64,000 bases of DNA from assembly GCA_030844895.1 (NCBI GenBank), contig CM061229.1:106762975-106826974 (forward strand), given 5' to 3'. Under the pieces are notes generated by a model, which had not been told where the DNA came from, ran no database searches, and saw only the letters and a program-made list of their open reading frames with translations. The position numbers and the translations under genes are program-made. Below, piece after piece: positions 1 through 12,354 of the stretch. The DNA is from Ambrosia x helenae (taxonomy: Eukaryota > Streptophyta > Magnoliopsida > Asterales > Asteraceae). Position 1 is the stretch's first letter. Every line of letters starts with the position of its first letter.

Positions 1-3000
1 TCCGCATGTACCATCATGAATGTCTTTAATCAGGTATGTGGCTTCTGCGGAATCCACGCATCTGAGTAATGGTCCAAGATAGGACCGTCGATATAAGATG
101 CCATTATTTACTTCATAATGCAAGGATTTGTGTTGCAGCTTTCTTGCTTCCGCTTTGTCTGACGGGAGAACACCTTTGGTTAAGAAGGCCATTATTGGGG
201 TGATCCAAGATTCTTTTCCTGTTTGGACCACGTTCACCTGTTTCGACGGAACAGATGGTTTGGCTAGTGTCTCAACTCGGATATCCTTTGCCATGTGGTC
301 GAATGCAGTTGATGCCATTTTTCTCAAAGCGTCCGCTGGCTTGTTCTGGCTTCTGCGAACATGACTAACTTTGCAGTAAGAGAAATTATTCATTAGCTCT
401 TTGGTATGCTGCAAGTATAGGACCATGGTCGGTTCTCTTGCTTCATACGTGCCGTCAATGTGATTGGCGACTAGCATTGAATCAACATGCGCTTCGATGT
501 GTTGCGCGCCCATCTTTTTGGCAATCCGCAGGCCAGCAATCAGAGCTTCATACTCTGCCTCATTGTTTGTTGTTTGGAAATCGAGCCGAATTGCATAAGT
601 GTATTCTTTTCCCTCCGGTGTTATTAAGCGTAGGCCTGCGCCAGCCCCCTCGTCGTTGCAGGCTCCGTCTGTGTATAACTTCCATATCTGGGTTTCATCG
701 GGCGTGATCGAATTGGATGATGTTTCGTTGGCGCACTCTTTAACTTTGTCTGCTGGGACTTCTGTTATGAAGTCCGCAAGAACCTGTCCTTTGAAGGAGG
801 GTCTTGCTTTATACGAAATTGAGTGCTCACCCAATTCTATTGCCCACTTTGCCAAACGCCCGGAGAGTTCTGGTTTGCGCAAGATATCATTGATGCGGAA
901 ATCTGTGAGGACGTTGATCGGGTGTCCTTGAAAGTATCTCCGCAACCTTCTCGACGCGTGAATTAATGCCAGGACCAGCTTTTCCATTGTCAAATAACGT
1001 GTTTCCGCGTCTAGAAGCATGCGGCTGACGTAATAGATTGGGGTTTGTACCCCTTTCCGGTCAACCATGAGAACTGCCCCGATTGCCTTGTCTGTCACGG
1101 ACAGATATAAGGTAAGTGGTTCTTTTGGTAGCGGAGCTGTGAGTGTTGGCAAGTTGCCCAAACATTTCTTCATGTCTTGGAACGCGGTTTCTGCCTCTTC
1201 CGTCCAGTTGAAGTTGGACTTCTTCAAACAATGTTTCAGTGTGTCCACGAAGGGGAAAGATTTGGACGCGTAGTTTGACAGGAACCTGTTCAAAGCTACG
1301 AGTCGTCCCATTAGTGTTTGTACTTCCTTGACTGAAGATGGGGATGGCATCCGGTCAATTGCTTGAACTTTCTCTGGATTTGGATGAAATCCATCTTTTG
1401 TTACCACAACTCCGAGAAACTTTCCTTCCTCCATCCCGAAGGAACATTTTCCTGGGTTGAGCTTCATCCGCACACTTCGCAACTGATCAAAAGTTTTCTG
1501 TATGTCAAGTAACATTTGATCCTCTTCTCTGCTTTTGATCACCAGGTCATCAACATATACTTCTAGGTTTACACCGATTTGCTTGACAAAAGCGGTGTCC
1601 ATTAGTCTTTGATATGTTGCCCCTGCGTTTTTTAGCCCAAATGGCATTTTAGTGTAACAAAAGGTACCCATATCTGTGCGGAAGGCTGTTTTGTCCTCGT
1701 CCTCTTTGGCCATTTGTATCTGGTGATAGCCCTTGTAAGCATCGAGGAAGCATTTGAATCTGTATGGCGCCAAAGAGTTGACTTTTAGGTCGATCTCGGA
1801 CAGTGGGTAACAGTCTTTTGGGCACGCCTTGTTTAGATCTTTATAATCAACGCACATGTGCCATGTGCCATTGGACTTCCCCACCATGACTGGGTTTGCT
1901 ACCCATGTTTGGTATTTGCTTTTGCGCAATATACCGGCCTTCAAGAGTTCCTCCACTTGCTCGTTCATCGCCTTTGTTTTTTCTGGCCCCATGCTTCGTT
2001 TCTTCTGGACGACTGGTTCCGCATTCTTATAAACATTAAGTCTGTGTTCCGCGATGTGTCGCGGAACTCCAACCATATCTGATGGTTTGAATGCGAAAAT
2101 GTCCATATTCTTTGTCAGTAGCTGTTTTAGGTGAGTGCGAATGGGGTCGGAAATTGCATGGCCGATGACAACTGTTTGTTCCGGGAATAGAGGGTTAATA
2201 ACCCATTTTTCCGGTTCGGTCCTAACAGTTGGTTTTGCTTGCTTTGAAGGCCTTGATGTTTCTGTTGCATGACATGTTTTGTTTCCACGGATAAATGCGA
2301 CTCCTGTTCGCGTCAGAAAACCCATTATCTGGTGTGGCGTGGAAGCGTTACAATTGAACTTTGCCAATCCTTCACGTCCTAGCAGGATATCATGTGAAGA
2401 GTTGACAGGAAGTACGGTAAAGTCGCACGTTTCAGTGCGTGAGTGTTTCCCGTCTGAGAGTGTTACCGGGAAAGTGAGCGTGCCCAATGGGTAAATTGTT
2501 TCATGGATGAAACCTGAGATTGGCTCCATTGTTGGTATTATTCTTTTCTTGTCATCATCATCCAGTTGGTCGAAACACTGCTGGTACATGATGTCAGTGC
2601 TGCTGCCATTATCCAGGAACATGTATCGTGTTCGATAATGGCCAACAACCCCTGTTATGATTAATGGAGCTGTGGAGCAAGCTCCACCCTTTACCCTTGG
2701 CATTATCACTTGTTCTTCTTTCCAAGAATCGTTCTTCGCCTCTGTAAAGGTACGCTTGTGACTTGCGTTCCTGTGAATCATGTTGCATGTATTGTGAGAG
2801 GCGTTGTACACGTGATGCGCATTGAGATTGCGTATCTTCTTTTGGGAGGGTTCTCCTGTTTCTGTGTAGTCCCTCTGTTTTCTTCTCATGTTTTTTACAA
2901 GGTGTGTCAATTGACCTGATTTGATGGCGTTTTCAATTTCCATCTTCAGGCTGTAGCAATTGTCCGTCATGTGACCGTGGTCCTCGTGGTATTCACAATA

Positions 3001-5045
3001 CTTTGATCTATCCACGTTTTTCCTATCACCACAGAGCTCTTGTGGCTTTGGAAATTGGATCTGCTCTGTTTTTAATACCTCGGATGGTGTTTTGGACAAT
3101 GGTGTCCAATCATAGTTCTTCTTTGAATGCCCCTTGTGGTCGCGGGACCCTCTTGAGCTCAGCATGTTTCTTGCATCCTGCGAGGAAGAATATTTTCCTT
3201 CCTCCGCCGTGCCTGAGATTCTTGACCAAACGGACTGTTTACCCTTTCCTCCGTTATTTGAGGGTCCATGATGACTGCTACCTTGTTGTGTGTTTTTGTT
3301 GCGATGGAAGGAGCGTTCTGAAGACGCGTGAACTTTGGCAGCTTCGATTACTTCATCCCAAGCTTGTGGCACGCCGTCTTTGCCGGTTAAGCATTTCATC
3401 AGATCATCATTTCTTACCCCGTGTATAAAGGCTGCTCGGGTAAGCTCTTCTCCGCATCCTAGCTGGAGTGCTTCTTTGTTGTACCTGACGATGTAGTCTT
3501 CCAAAGACTCATTATCGTTGCGCGAACACAAGAGGATGTGAGCCTTGTCCTTCTTATGTTTGCGCAAGTGAGAGAAATGGTTTTTGAATTTTCTAATTAA
3601 ATCATCGAAGTCAACGAGACTTCCAACCGGCAAACTTTCGTACCAAACTCTAGCTGCTCCTGTTAGTGTTTGTACAAATAGGTGGCACCAAGCTTGCACC
3701 GGCCACAATTTGGAGCTGCCTGCGCAATCAAATGCGTGCAAGTGGTCATCAGGGTCACGCAGACCGTCATATCTTCCGATGGTACTCTGTAACATCCGGC
3801 CCCTCTCACCACCAATATTGTCCGCTTTGCCCACCCAGAGCTCACGGATTTGTTTTTGGGTACCCCGGTGGAAACTTCCCAGGAGGTCACCCATCCTGAA
3901 ACTGCTCCCACCTGAGCACGCTTAACTGTGGAGTTCTCCTCTCATCCACTAACATTAAGCCCCAAAACGCGTTGGTGATTTAAGAGGCAAGATATTACTT
4001 ATGAACCAAGGATCTCTCCTGGCCACGGCCGATGTGGGATTTTCTTGGGGTGTCACATTCATCCCCTGTTAGAGTCTCATCGTCCCTGATGAGGTATGTA
4101 CCCACCATCCCGAACGGCACAGGAGTGGCTCTGATACCATCTGTAACATCCGGCCCCTCTCACCACCAATATTGTCCGCTTTGCCCACCCAGAGCTCACG
4201 GATTTGTTTTTGGGTACCCCGGTGGAAACTTCCCAGGAGGTCACCCATCCTGAAACTGCTCCCACCTGAGCACGCTTAACTGTGGAGTTCTCCTCTCATC
4301 CACTAACATTAAGCCCCAAAACGCGTTGGTGATTTAAGAGGCAAGATATTACTTATGAACCAAGGATCTCTCCTGGCCACGGCCGATGTGGGATTTTCTT
4401 GGGGTGTCACATACTCGGTAACTTGCATTCTTGTGGCATTGGTGCTTCTGCAATCCTTGCGCAGAACTTTGAACGCTCTGCGAAAGTCTTTGGTCTGTAT
4501 GGCTTGTACAGATCATCATCTTTAGGAGCCAAGCTACTGGCAGCAGTTTTGGAATGTTGCTTCTTACTTGTATCGTGATATACTTCGTCTTCAGATTCGT
4601 AGCCGTCTGGTTCACCGTTCAGGTTGACGGGGTCCTGGCCGTGTGTATTTCTACCACGGCCTCCACCACGTACCGCCTGACGATGTCCCTTTGCATGACG
4701 ACCACTGTTGTTCTTCCATGGGGATTCTGAATCATCCCCACTCAAGTCGAAACTTAACGCCTTCTGAGTCTTGAGTTTTGCTTGTTTCATTACCATCTTC
4801 TGGTACTCAGCAATCGTCTTTGAGTTTTGTTGGGCTAACCATTCATCCGGGTCAACCGAAGAAAGGTTGTCCTGTGCCTTTTTTCCTCCATTTACTCCTC
4901 CTCTTATTGGGTGGAATTGGAATGTTGAGGCTTGTTGCTTCTGAGCCACATTCTTGGTAATTGTGTTTGGTGTAACATCTTGGATTTCTTCGTTGACTGT
5001 GGTCTCGACATCGGTGTTGTTGTTTCCATCCTTTGAGAAAGCCAT
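1..5045 (-). CDS. gag-pol polyprotein, Tat-type (partial, split by Cassandra)
   Basis: Start chosen at 5045, because the next upstream ATG (5102) lies inside the LTR. The frame runs to the TRIM, stops at 4407 just inside it, and resumes at 3787 in the frame expected if the 624-bp TRIM and its 5-bp duplication are discounted. From 3787 to position 1 I read every codon and found no stop. Domains in order: gag (about 3300-3780), a zinc-knuckle-like C-x2-H-x3-GH-x3-C at about 2965-3000, aspartic protease with D-N-G-S-S (Asp codon 2611-2613), reverse transcriptase with YVDD at about 1546-1557, RNase H (about 880-1130), second RNase H with YTDGA at 661-675, NNEAEYEAL at about 541-567 and a later HVD, and the first residues of the integrase zinc domain at the edge. 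It codes for the capsid and enzymes for copying and integration. It is currently broken by the TRIM. Confidence 0.88.
3788..4057 (-). repeat. Cassandra 3' LTR
   Basis: 270 bp, same sequence as the 5' LTR by eye. It is preceded on the minus strand by AACAGGGGATGAA, a plausible short polypurine tract. Confidence 0.93.
4126..4139 (-). other. Cassandra primer-binding site (initiator tRNA-Met)
   Basis: TGGTATCAGAGCCA on the minus strand is the usual plant initiator tRNA-Met primer site. It sets the orientation of the TRIM. Confidence 0.9.
4142..4411 (-). repeat. Cassandra 5' LTR
   Basis: 270 bp; on the minus strand it begins TGTGACACCCCAAG and ends CGGATGTTACA. The primer site lies two bases beyond it. 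Apparently identical to the other copy. Confidence 0.93.
4228..4290 (-). promoter_or_regulatory. 5S rRNA-like pol III promoter block in Cassandra LTR
   Basis: Minus-strand words AGTTAAGCGTGC, AGGATGGGTGACC and CCTCCTGGGAAGT match the A box, intermediate element and C box of plant 5S rDNA in order and spacing. The same block is at 3874-3936 in the other LTR. It is a fragment of 5S, not a 5S gene. Confidence 0.88.
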
Positions 5046-5080
5046 TGTGCTAGTTTGAAAGATTGGTTGTAACCGTAAGG

Positions 5081-5090
5081 GATGGCGCCA
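5081..5090 (-). other. Primer-binding site (TGGCGCC type)
   Basis: TGGCGCCATC on the minus strand starts two bases after the LTR end. TGGCGCC-type primer sites are usual for Athila/Tat elements, so the site fixes both the LTR end and the element's orientation. Confidence 0.7.
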
Positions 5091-5091
5091 A

Positions 5092-5669
5092 TGAAGAAAC
5101 AAATAGTCTCACCACCTGTTAAGGATGATAAGATTACTAGTATCCACAGAGTTGATCCTTCACTAGCAGCTATGGAACAAAGGACCTGCAAAGGAGAATG
5201 TTTGTGTGGGTGTGGAGACGACTACACGAGGTAGTTGTTTATAACAAAAACGGGGTGAATGGGGATACTATCTAGTATGATAGCTCTCCAGGTCAGTAGA
5301 AAGTGTCCTCTCCTATTGGGGGTGTGACCCTTTTATAGGAGAGTCCGTATGCCACCATTACCCAAGTCCTAACCATGGTTAGGTTTTCTCCATCACCCTT
5401 AATTATGTTAATAAGGTGATATATGGAAAGCTAAATTGAAGGGAATAGTGGAATCGAGTACCGCCTTAATTGGTGTAGTTACGTGATTCATGCATGGCTA
5501 TTGACCATGCATGATATTCGCCTTGACCGGTATATGACCAACCTTTGACTGTTGACTGAGCATTTATCGAGCTTTGACCAAGTCCTGCGCGTGGCTTTCT
5601 TCCGCGTGCTAGTATTGTGCCGGGTTTGAGTACGCAAAATGGTTTATTCAGTACCCAATCCCATCAACA
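5092..5669 (-). repeat. 5' LTR of the Tat-type element
   Basis: On the minus strand the block begins TGTTGATGGG at 5669 and ends TTCTTCA at 5092, followed after one base by a primer-binding site. It is 578 bp, with TG...CA ends and a TATA box about 330 bp from its start. The boundaries rest on the TG/CA ends and the primer site, since the partner LTR is outside the window. Confidence 0.8.
5331..5337 (-). promoter_or_regulatory. TATA box of Tat-type LTR
   Basis: The minus strand reads CCTATAAAAGGG here, a good TATA box inside the 5' LTR and the likely start region of the retrotransposon transcript. Confidence 0.6.
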
Positions 5670-7050
5670 TTCCTTTCAAATTGTGAATGACTCAACCTAA
5701 GGAATTGGAATCTACAACTAGTGACCGCCAAGCATACCAAATCTCAACCACCACTGTCGTTGCATCCACCAACTATCCATCCCTCATAACTCAACCACAG
5801 CCGCCACCGCCGATGATGGTGGTGTAGATAGTGGTCGGTGGTGCAAGAGCCGCAACGGTGGTGCAACGACCATTGGGTGTTGCCCATAGTGATGAATTCC
5901 TAACTCCTCAGTGATTGTTTTGCACCAAAAAAAAACATTAATATAAATTCAAATTCCTTTGATAAATTCCCAATCTTTTTGGCAATTTCAGATTCAAAAC
6001 ATGTTATGAAAACTAAACGCACCCTTGTCCATTCTAAATTACTTTCGTAAAATATAGGTAACATTATGTAATTATGTAGTATGTAATATAGAGATGGTAT
6101 AAATGAAACAAAAACAAAGATTTATACCTTGTTAAAAATGCGAAAGAAGATATTGATTTTGATTTGAGTAGCCCCTTCACTCATTTCCACAGGAATAAGT
6201 TGAACCAAACAAACACAACAAAAAATAAAAACCACAACCAAAAGGAAATTAAATTCATAAAATAGAGATAGATCAAAAGAGAGATTTATATGAATACATT
6301 AAACGTCTCGAAAATCCAAGACTGCTTCCACTAAAAAAAGCTTCGTTTTCCAACACGATGTTTGGGTGCATATCGATAATACATTGAAGAAGAAGAAGAA
6401 GAAGGAGGATGCTGAGGATGGAGAATAGATGAACAATGATTTGAGTTTTTTTTTATTCAATATGAGAGAAGAAATGTTTTGAAAAAAAGAGTATAAGAGA
6501 ATAAATGTTTTAAAAAAATTAGGAAAGTTAATAATTGTGATATAATAATAATAATTGTCATTAATAATTGTGTTTGACCAAAACTTGTGTTTTAATATAG
6601 ATTTTCGATTTTTTTAAAACATAAAATTTTATAAATTCCATGATTGTGTCATGTGGCACAATTTGATAGGAGAGAAAATTGAAGGCTCAATATGGGAGTG
6701 ACATGTGTACACATTGAGTTTATTTTATTAGTTGTATAGATAGATTGTAAGCATTTCATCATAGGGTTGACGGTTGTTCAGAAGATGGAAGAATATAGTG
6801 AAATTAGGTTTTGGTTTTGCTTAATTTAACATCTTATGTGTTTCATCATAGAAAAGAAGGTCATTCGGATTCATGAAAATTATATGATGTGATTAGGAAC
6901 TTGAAATGAAAATTAAGGTTCTGTTTGCTTAATTTGTAACGGAGTCATTCAAAAATGGGCTCCTAGAATCCGTCAAATTTCACAAGTTCTCCACCGTGTT
7001 GATAATTTTTTTAACATAAACTATGATTTTCTCGTATATATACAATTAGC
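5670..7050. other. Gene-free AT-rich DNA
   Basis: No coding pattern found. It holds CCACC/GGTGG-rich simple sequence near 5745-5880 and a GAAGAA-type run near 6390-6420. Confidence 0.6.
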
Positions 7051-7560
7051 AACTTGGGTCACCTCTAAGAGTTACCACCCTTCATCATCACTTTCATCAT
7101 CATTTGGCACCGTTTCACAAATTAATTAGTTGGGTCACCTCTAAGAGTCACTACCCTTCATCGTCACTTGGTACCGTTTCACAAATTAATTAGTTGGGTC
7201 ACCTCTAAGAGTCACCACCCTTCATGATTACTTGGCACCGTTTCACAAATTAGTTAGTTGGGTCACCTTTAAGAATCACCATCCTTCCCCATCACTTGGT
7301 ACCGTTTCACAAATTAGTTAGTTAAGTCACCTCTAAGAGTCACCATCGTTCCTCATCACTTGACACCTTTTCATAAATTAATTAGTTAGTTAAGTCACCT
7401 CTAAAAGTCACCACCGTTCCTCACCACTTGACACCTTTTCACAACTTAATTATCAACATTAATCCCCTCTAAGAGTCATCACTCTTTCCTAGAATTAACA
7501 ACTTGGGCAACTTCTATTAGTCACCACCATTCCTGTCCCTTCCCACCGTTTCACAAATTA
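7051..7560. repeat. Minisatellite, about 60-bp unit, 7-8 copies
   Basis: Repeated units contain TTGGGTCACCTCTAAGAGTC, then CACC, a TTCATCATCACTTGG-like word and CCGTTTCACAAATTA. Copies become more diverged toward the right. No coding function visible. Confidence 0.85.
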
Positions 7561-8891
7561 TTACACATACAATTTGCAACACCATAGCACAAAAAACAAT
7601 ACATATCATAAAGCACCGATTCTGACTTGCAAGGTTGTTTTTTCTTATTTCCAAATCCATTTGATTTTAATAACCCGCTCCAATATCTTTCTTTTCCACA
7701 TCCCATTTTCAACAACACAATTTATGATTGTTTGCAAACGTTTCCAAATTCACCTTTCATGTAAGGATTCTTTATTGTTCCTTTGAATAACGAACAAGTT
7801 CAAAAAAACCAACAAAAAGGTGCATATTATTGTAAAATCCTAACCTATGCGTTTTATGGAACTGTAGTCTGTTCTGGTAGCATCCCCCAGAAAGGGACAT
7901 CAATTACCACATAACTGCTACACTCATAAATCACCAGATAATTACAATAGGAATCATAAAAAGCCGAATTTTCCACCATGAGACCGCGACTTTAATTTGG
8001 TAGAATTGGCCGGCAATCCCAAATAAAAACATCTATACCATATTATGTATACCCTATTACAATTACTGATTGAAGAAGATCGCTCATTCAATTCCATTTC
8101 TGGTCTACAATTATTATAAGTACATAAGAATTAAGAGTGCAGATTCCTCTTTGGTTGGGTTTTATTGATTTTGAATAAAAAGAAAATTAGTTTTCTGTTA
8201 ATTGAGTTTGGTTGATTTTTCTTTTTGGTTATTTTAAAATATGCAATACATGTAATTTGTATGTTGTGACTAAGGCATTTTCAAATTTAAAAAAATATAA
8301 CATTTTCAGTACAAAGTTAGGACCCCAAAATTCGGGTCATTCCCAAACACTTTGTCTTTTGAAGTAGAATGCTTTAGGTGTGTTGGTGTAGGTTAGGGAT
8401 AATGCAAAAAAAAATAAAAAGGAAAAGGAAAGATGGTTTGAATAAAATTAAGAATTTTCGCACTCATATGATGATACTAAAACATTCATAATCAAGATCC
8501 CGCCGCAACGCGCGGGCAAGTGCAACTCGTTTGATACAAATACCAAACACATTACTATTTAAATACTTTTCAAAACAAAAAAATTACTATTCATCAAAAC
8601 TGATAAATTAACATATAAGATAATTTCTTAATTTCAATTCAAACAAAGCCCATTTTCTTTATTTAGCCTGTAATTTATTACACAATTCCCCCAATTATTT
8701 GGTTAATGTAAAAAAATATAAAATAAAAAAGCCATCCAAATGGGTAAAATTTTTTTAATGGCAATCAATTCTCGATTATATTGTCCTATATTTGATCAAA
8801 CGAGGGTTGATTGAGCATTTGAACAATGGTCAAAATTCAACAAGGAGATAAGCGATTAGCCGATTAAATCTTGAATCTTGAAATATGAGTA
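7561..8891. other. Gene-free AT-rich DNA, possible Helitron 3' end
   Basis: No gene seen. At 8499-8530 a GC-rich hairpin (CCCGC...GCGGG) is followed ten bases later by CTCGT, resembling a degenerate Helitron 3' terminus (consensus CTRRT after a hairpin). No matching 5' end was found. Confidence 0.35.
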
Positions 8892-9322
8892 TGTTGGAAT
8901 AAATATACGTAACGTTTGTATATTTATCGATAGCCATTATAATCATTTATATAATGATATGATCAATTATTAATATTATCCTAAGCCCAATAACAGATAT
9001 GTCTTTGATGGACGGACTTATCATTAGATGGGCCTTATTAAAGTGTCCACTGTGTGTATAAATAGAGGGAGGATTAGAGGTTCATGGTTAGACAAAATAA
9101 CATAACACCATAAACCCTAAAGTGTCGTCACCAACCTCTCCCTCTCAAACGATCACCTAGTGATCATTAGTCATCATTACTGTACACACTAAAGGGAACC
9201 CAATCATACTGACAAGGATGTCGTCTTTCAATACGCTTATAGCATCAGTCTCAGGTCTCACCAATCTGTCAGGTATTATTATTATTATGTTTTCCATTAT
9301 AAACAGTCAAAACTGATCAACA
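8892..9322 (+). repeat. 5' LTR of copia-type element
   Basis: 431 bp, TG...CA. Contains TATAAATA at 9057-9064 and ends directly before the primer site. Confidence 0.92.
9057..9064 (+). promoter_or_regulatory. TATA box in copia-type LTR
   Basis: GTGTATAAATAGAGG; the same box recurs in the 3' LTR at 20321-20328. Confidence 0.6.
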
Positions 9323-9324
9323 TG

Positions 9325-9336
9325 TGGTATCAGAGC
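9325..9336 (+). other. Primer-binding site (initiator tRNA-Met)
   Basis: TGGTATCAGAGC two bases after the 5' LTR. Confidence 0.88.
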
Positions 9337-9954
9337 AATGTTGTTCAATCAGTTTTGATTGTTTTCCTTTAAGATTTGGAATTAAATAGGAAAACAATAA
9401 TGATTACGATTGTGGCTCTTTTGGTTCCTAGTCAATTAATATTTTCAATCGGTCATTATTTTGAACATAATTGTTTGGTACTTTAATATTATTATTCCCA
9501 AACAATGTAAATCCTCAGATCCTTATTCTTGTGAAAAGTGAGAAATTAATTTATTGTTCAAAATCCAATAAATAATATTGTCGTGAATACATGACAAAAG
9601 TTTTTTTTTTTTTTTTTTGGATTGATTGATTGGTTTCATGCGTTTTCTTATTATATAACGAATCTCTCAGTTCAAGAACATCATAAATTTTTTTCGCAAA
9701 TTCTTTATGATTTGGTTCAAGATTGGATTAAATCTTGTTTCCGATAATTTAGGAAACTTAATCTCCATGAATTTTGAAATCTTGTTGATAAAGTCAAAGA
9801 TTTCAAAATATTATGAAATCTTTTAAGATAATTATTCCAATCTAAACTTGGAAAAAGATATAACTAAATCCCTAACATTTTTGAACCACCTAACTCTATC
9901 ACTTTTGTTTTCGATAATAATAAATGGTTTTCGGTTTTAAGGATTAATAAATTA

Positions 9955-10347
9955 AGTTCTCGGATTATCTGTCAGTTCCCGAATTCAGGTTCTCGGTTAT
10001 AAAGCTTTCGATCAGGTTCACAGACAGTTAAGGTCTATATGATGTTTTTCGAGATTCCATAATTTTTCCGAGAACCCATTTTATTTATCGAGAACTATCA
10101 TGTATTCGAGAAACCAATATTTTTTCGAGAACTATTAAAGAATCCGAGAACTATTAGAGTTATCCGAAAACATAAGTTATTCGAGTACTCATAATATATT
10201 CGAGAACTCATCAGTATATCGAGAACTAATTTTGACATTCGAGAACTCATCATGACATTCGAGAACTCATTATGATATCTAAGAACTCATTAAGTCTTCG
10301 AGTACTCATGATTTATTCGAGATCTCATAAGTCTTCCGGGAACTCAT
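9955..10347 (+). repeat. Degenerate TTCGAGAACTCAT minisatellite, left part
   Basis: About 20 imperfect copies of a roughly 20-bp unit around TTCGAGAACTCAT. The array is cut by the insertion at 10348 and continues at 15514-15710. Confidence 0.8.
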
Positions 10348-11417
10348 TGTAACACCCCAACCGATGGCGGAAACATCGAGGTGTCACGTATGAATGATTG
10401 TTCAATAGCTCATGGTAATACATATGTTTACATAATCCTTTAATACAATATTGAATTACATTAAATGTCTTGAATGAAATATAGTACATCCAAAAATCAA
10501 ACAATGTATAAAACTTCAAATATCTTCTCATGCTAGCTCTAGACTTCAAGCATCAATATTTCCTGTTGAGTTTGGAAAAATGGGGGGGGGGGGGGGGGTC
10601 AACTAGAAGTTGGTGAGAATACATGAGCCATGTCAAGCATTTAAGTTTAAGAATAAAAGTTTAGCAATTCATATGTCTATCGTAAGTTTAAGTCTACATG
10701 AATAAACATGAAATGTTGAATCGACATAATCAAACCTCCGACTAGTTTATGTCCATCCCGTCATCCACGGTTCACCTTAATAATATGTTGGAACGATAAC
10801 AATCACCCACGCTACCTATGTAGGAGGTACACGTATCCGGGTGGGATTGTCAATCCAATAGATCTATTATTGAGTATCGCCGGCTTGGCCATAGCTAATG
10901 ATTATGTAATGTTGAAACTCGTTGAAACTGTTATTGTTGTCTAAATCATGAGGCATTAAAGTTTACAACTAGACATGCATGTAGAATTGCTTAAGTATAA
11001 TGTTGCAAGTATGAAGAATTGCATAAACATGGTTACGTAAACTCACCTTAGCAAAGTATTAAGTCTCGAGAAATAGAATATGTGTAGCCCCAAAGTTGCC
11101 AAGTATTACCAAAGCTTAATCGTGATTATTGAGTGGTCAAACGGAAAAGTCAAACGCACGAGCAAAAGCTTGAAAGGATGATTTATAACAGAAATTGAAG
11201 ATGAAGAAAGAGTATTTGGTGAGTTTAGAGTGCCAAGTATAATGGTCATAGGTGGGTTTTTATACTAGTTTTGGATTCAATTAGCCATTAAAATTGATCA
11301 ACACCATAAAGTAAGGTTTTATGATGAATTGACTATTTGACTAAGACTTTGACTCAATAATTATACTTTGACTCCAGGAATTATGTTGTCAAGACTTTGA
11401 CTCTTGACTCAAGGCTT

Positions 11418-11481
<64 letters not shown>

Positions 11482-11801
11482 AAACGAATTTATATCTTAC
11501 TTGTTTGAGATTATAAATGTAATTGGAAAAATGATTAGCTTTAAATAAGAAATAAAAAAAATCATTAGTTTGAATTAGAAAATAAAAACACCGTCTTATA
11601 AAATGACGATTTTATAAATAGAATTAGGATAGGACATATGTCATGATTGAAGATTTTTTTTTTTTAATTACAATGATAAAAGGAACTTAGAAAAATAGAG
11701 TGCAAGGATAAAGATAAGAATACTTAGAAATAAATTGACTTTATATCATAGATCGGGAAATACTTTAATGCAAAATAAATGGGAAAATTCGTGAGGTTAC
11801 A
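10348..11801 (-). repeat. 3' LTR of the nested element
   Basis: 1454 bp, same as 14104-15513 except mainly for a longer (TA)n tract (about 11420-11480). Poly-G run at about 10582. Confidence 0.9.
11420..11480. repeat. (TA)n microsatellite
   Basis: About 60 bp of alternating TA inside the 3' LTR; the matching tract in the 5' LTR is only about 16 bp. Confidence 0.95.
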
Positions 11802-12354
11802 GTCTCCCCTACTTTTAGAAACTTCGTCCCGAAGTTATAAAAAAAACACCGGGTTGAGGGTGATTGGGTAGAAATTAGGGCAACTGTGGTTTGGAAAATT
11901 TGGGTTAAGGCACGACATGAATTTATAGGTAATAGAATAATCTGTTTCGAATAATTTGGATTAAAGGTTTGATATGTGTGAGTTTTAAGGGTTGGATTAG
12001 ATTCGTCTGAAATAGCAAGGAGAATAAGAATCTAGCAAAACACTAAACTTAAGTGTTAGGGAAGAAATGCATGAGTTGATTGACTATAGAAATACTAAAT
12101 GAACTACCAGGTAACTAGAGTTTATAATTGGGTATCTGCCTAAAACCTTGATAGAATTTCACACTACCTTAACGTACCTGTAAATTCATGATTACGTTCC
12201 GGACCGCAATCACCAATTTACCTTACATTAGGGTTTTGTGTCCTTCTATGACTCTAACACACATGTAAGTAATGCAAAAATAATCTTGTGGTTGAACCTT
12301 TGTATCAATGAGTCTAATAAATCTTTATATCGTAAAGTGTATCAAAAAAATGAG

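Larger units (their letters stand above)
3788..4411 (-). mobile_element. Cassandra TRIM retrotransposon (5S rRNA-like LTRs), complete
   Basis: Two 270-bp direct repeats with TG...CA ends flank an 84-bp internal stretch, and a 5-bp target duplication TACTC lies on both sides (3783-3787 and 4412-4416). A primer site complementary to initiator tRNA-Met directly follows the 5' LTR in minus orientation. The LTRs carry a 5S rRNA-like block, the hallmark of Cassandra. There is no coding capacity, so the element depends on other retrotransposons. I see no difference between the two LTRs. It interrupts gag of the Tat-type element. Confidence 0.95.
1..5669 (-). mobile_element. Ty3/gypsy LTR retrotransposon, Tat-type, 5' part
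   Basis: The element runs leftward out of the window. Visible parts, in minus-strand order, are the 5' LTR (5669-5092), the primer-binding site (5090), gag (from 5045), protease, reverse transcriptase, RNase H, a second RNase H and the start of integrase. The extra archaeal-type RNase H before integrase is known from the Tat clade of plant Ty3/gypsy elements. A Cassandra TRIM lies within gag. The 3' LTR is beyond position 1, so the target duplication and LTR divergence cannot be read. The long open frame suggests a young insertion. Confidence 0.9.

Noticed and set aside
3874..4290. 5S rRNA gene copies
   Set aside because: Only the promoter part matches 5S, it lies inside 270-bp LTRs, and the 5' part and terminator of 5S are missing. 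It is the Cassandra LTR.
7051..7560. CRISPR-like array
   Set aside because: Units are long, imperfect and contiguous without unique spacers, and this is plant nuclear DNA. It is a minisatellite.
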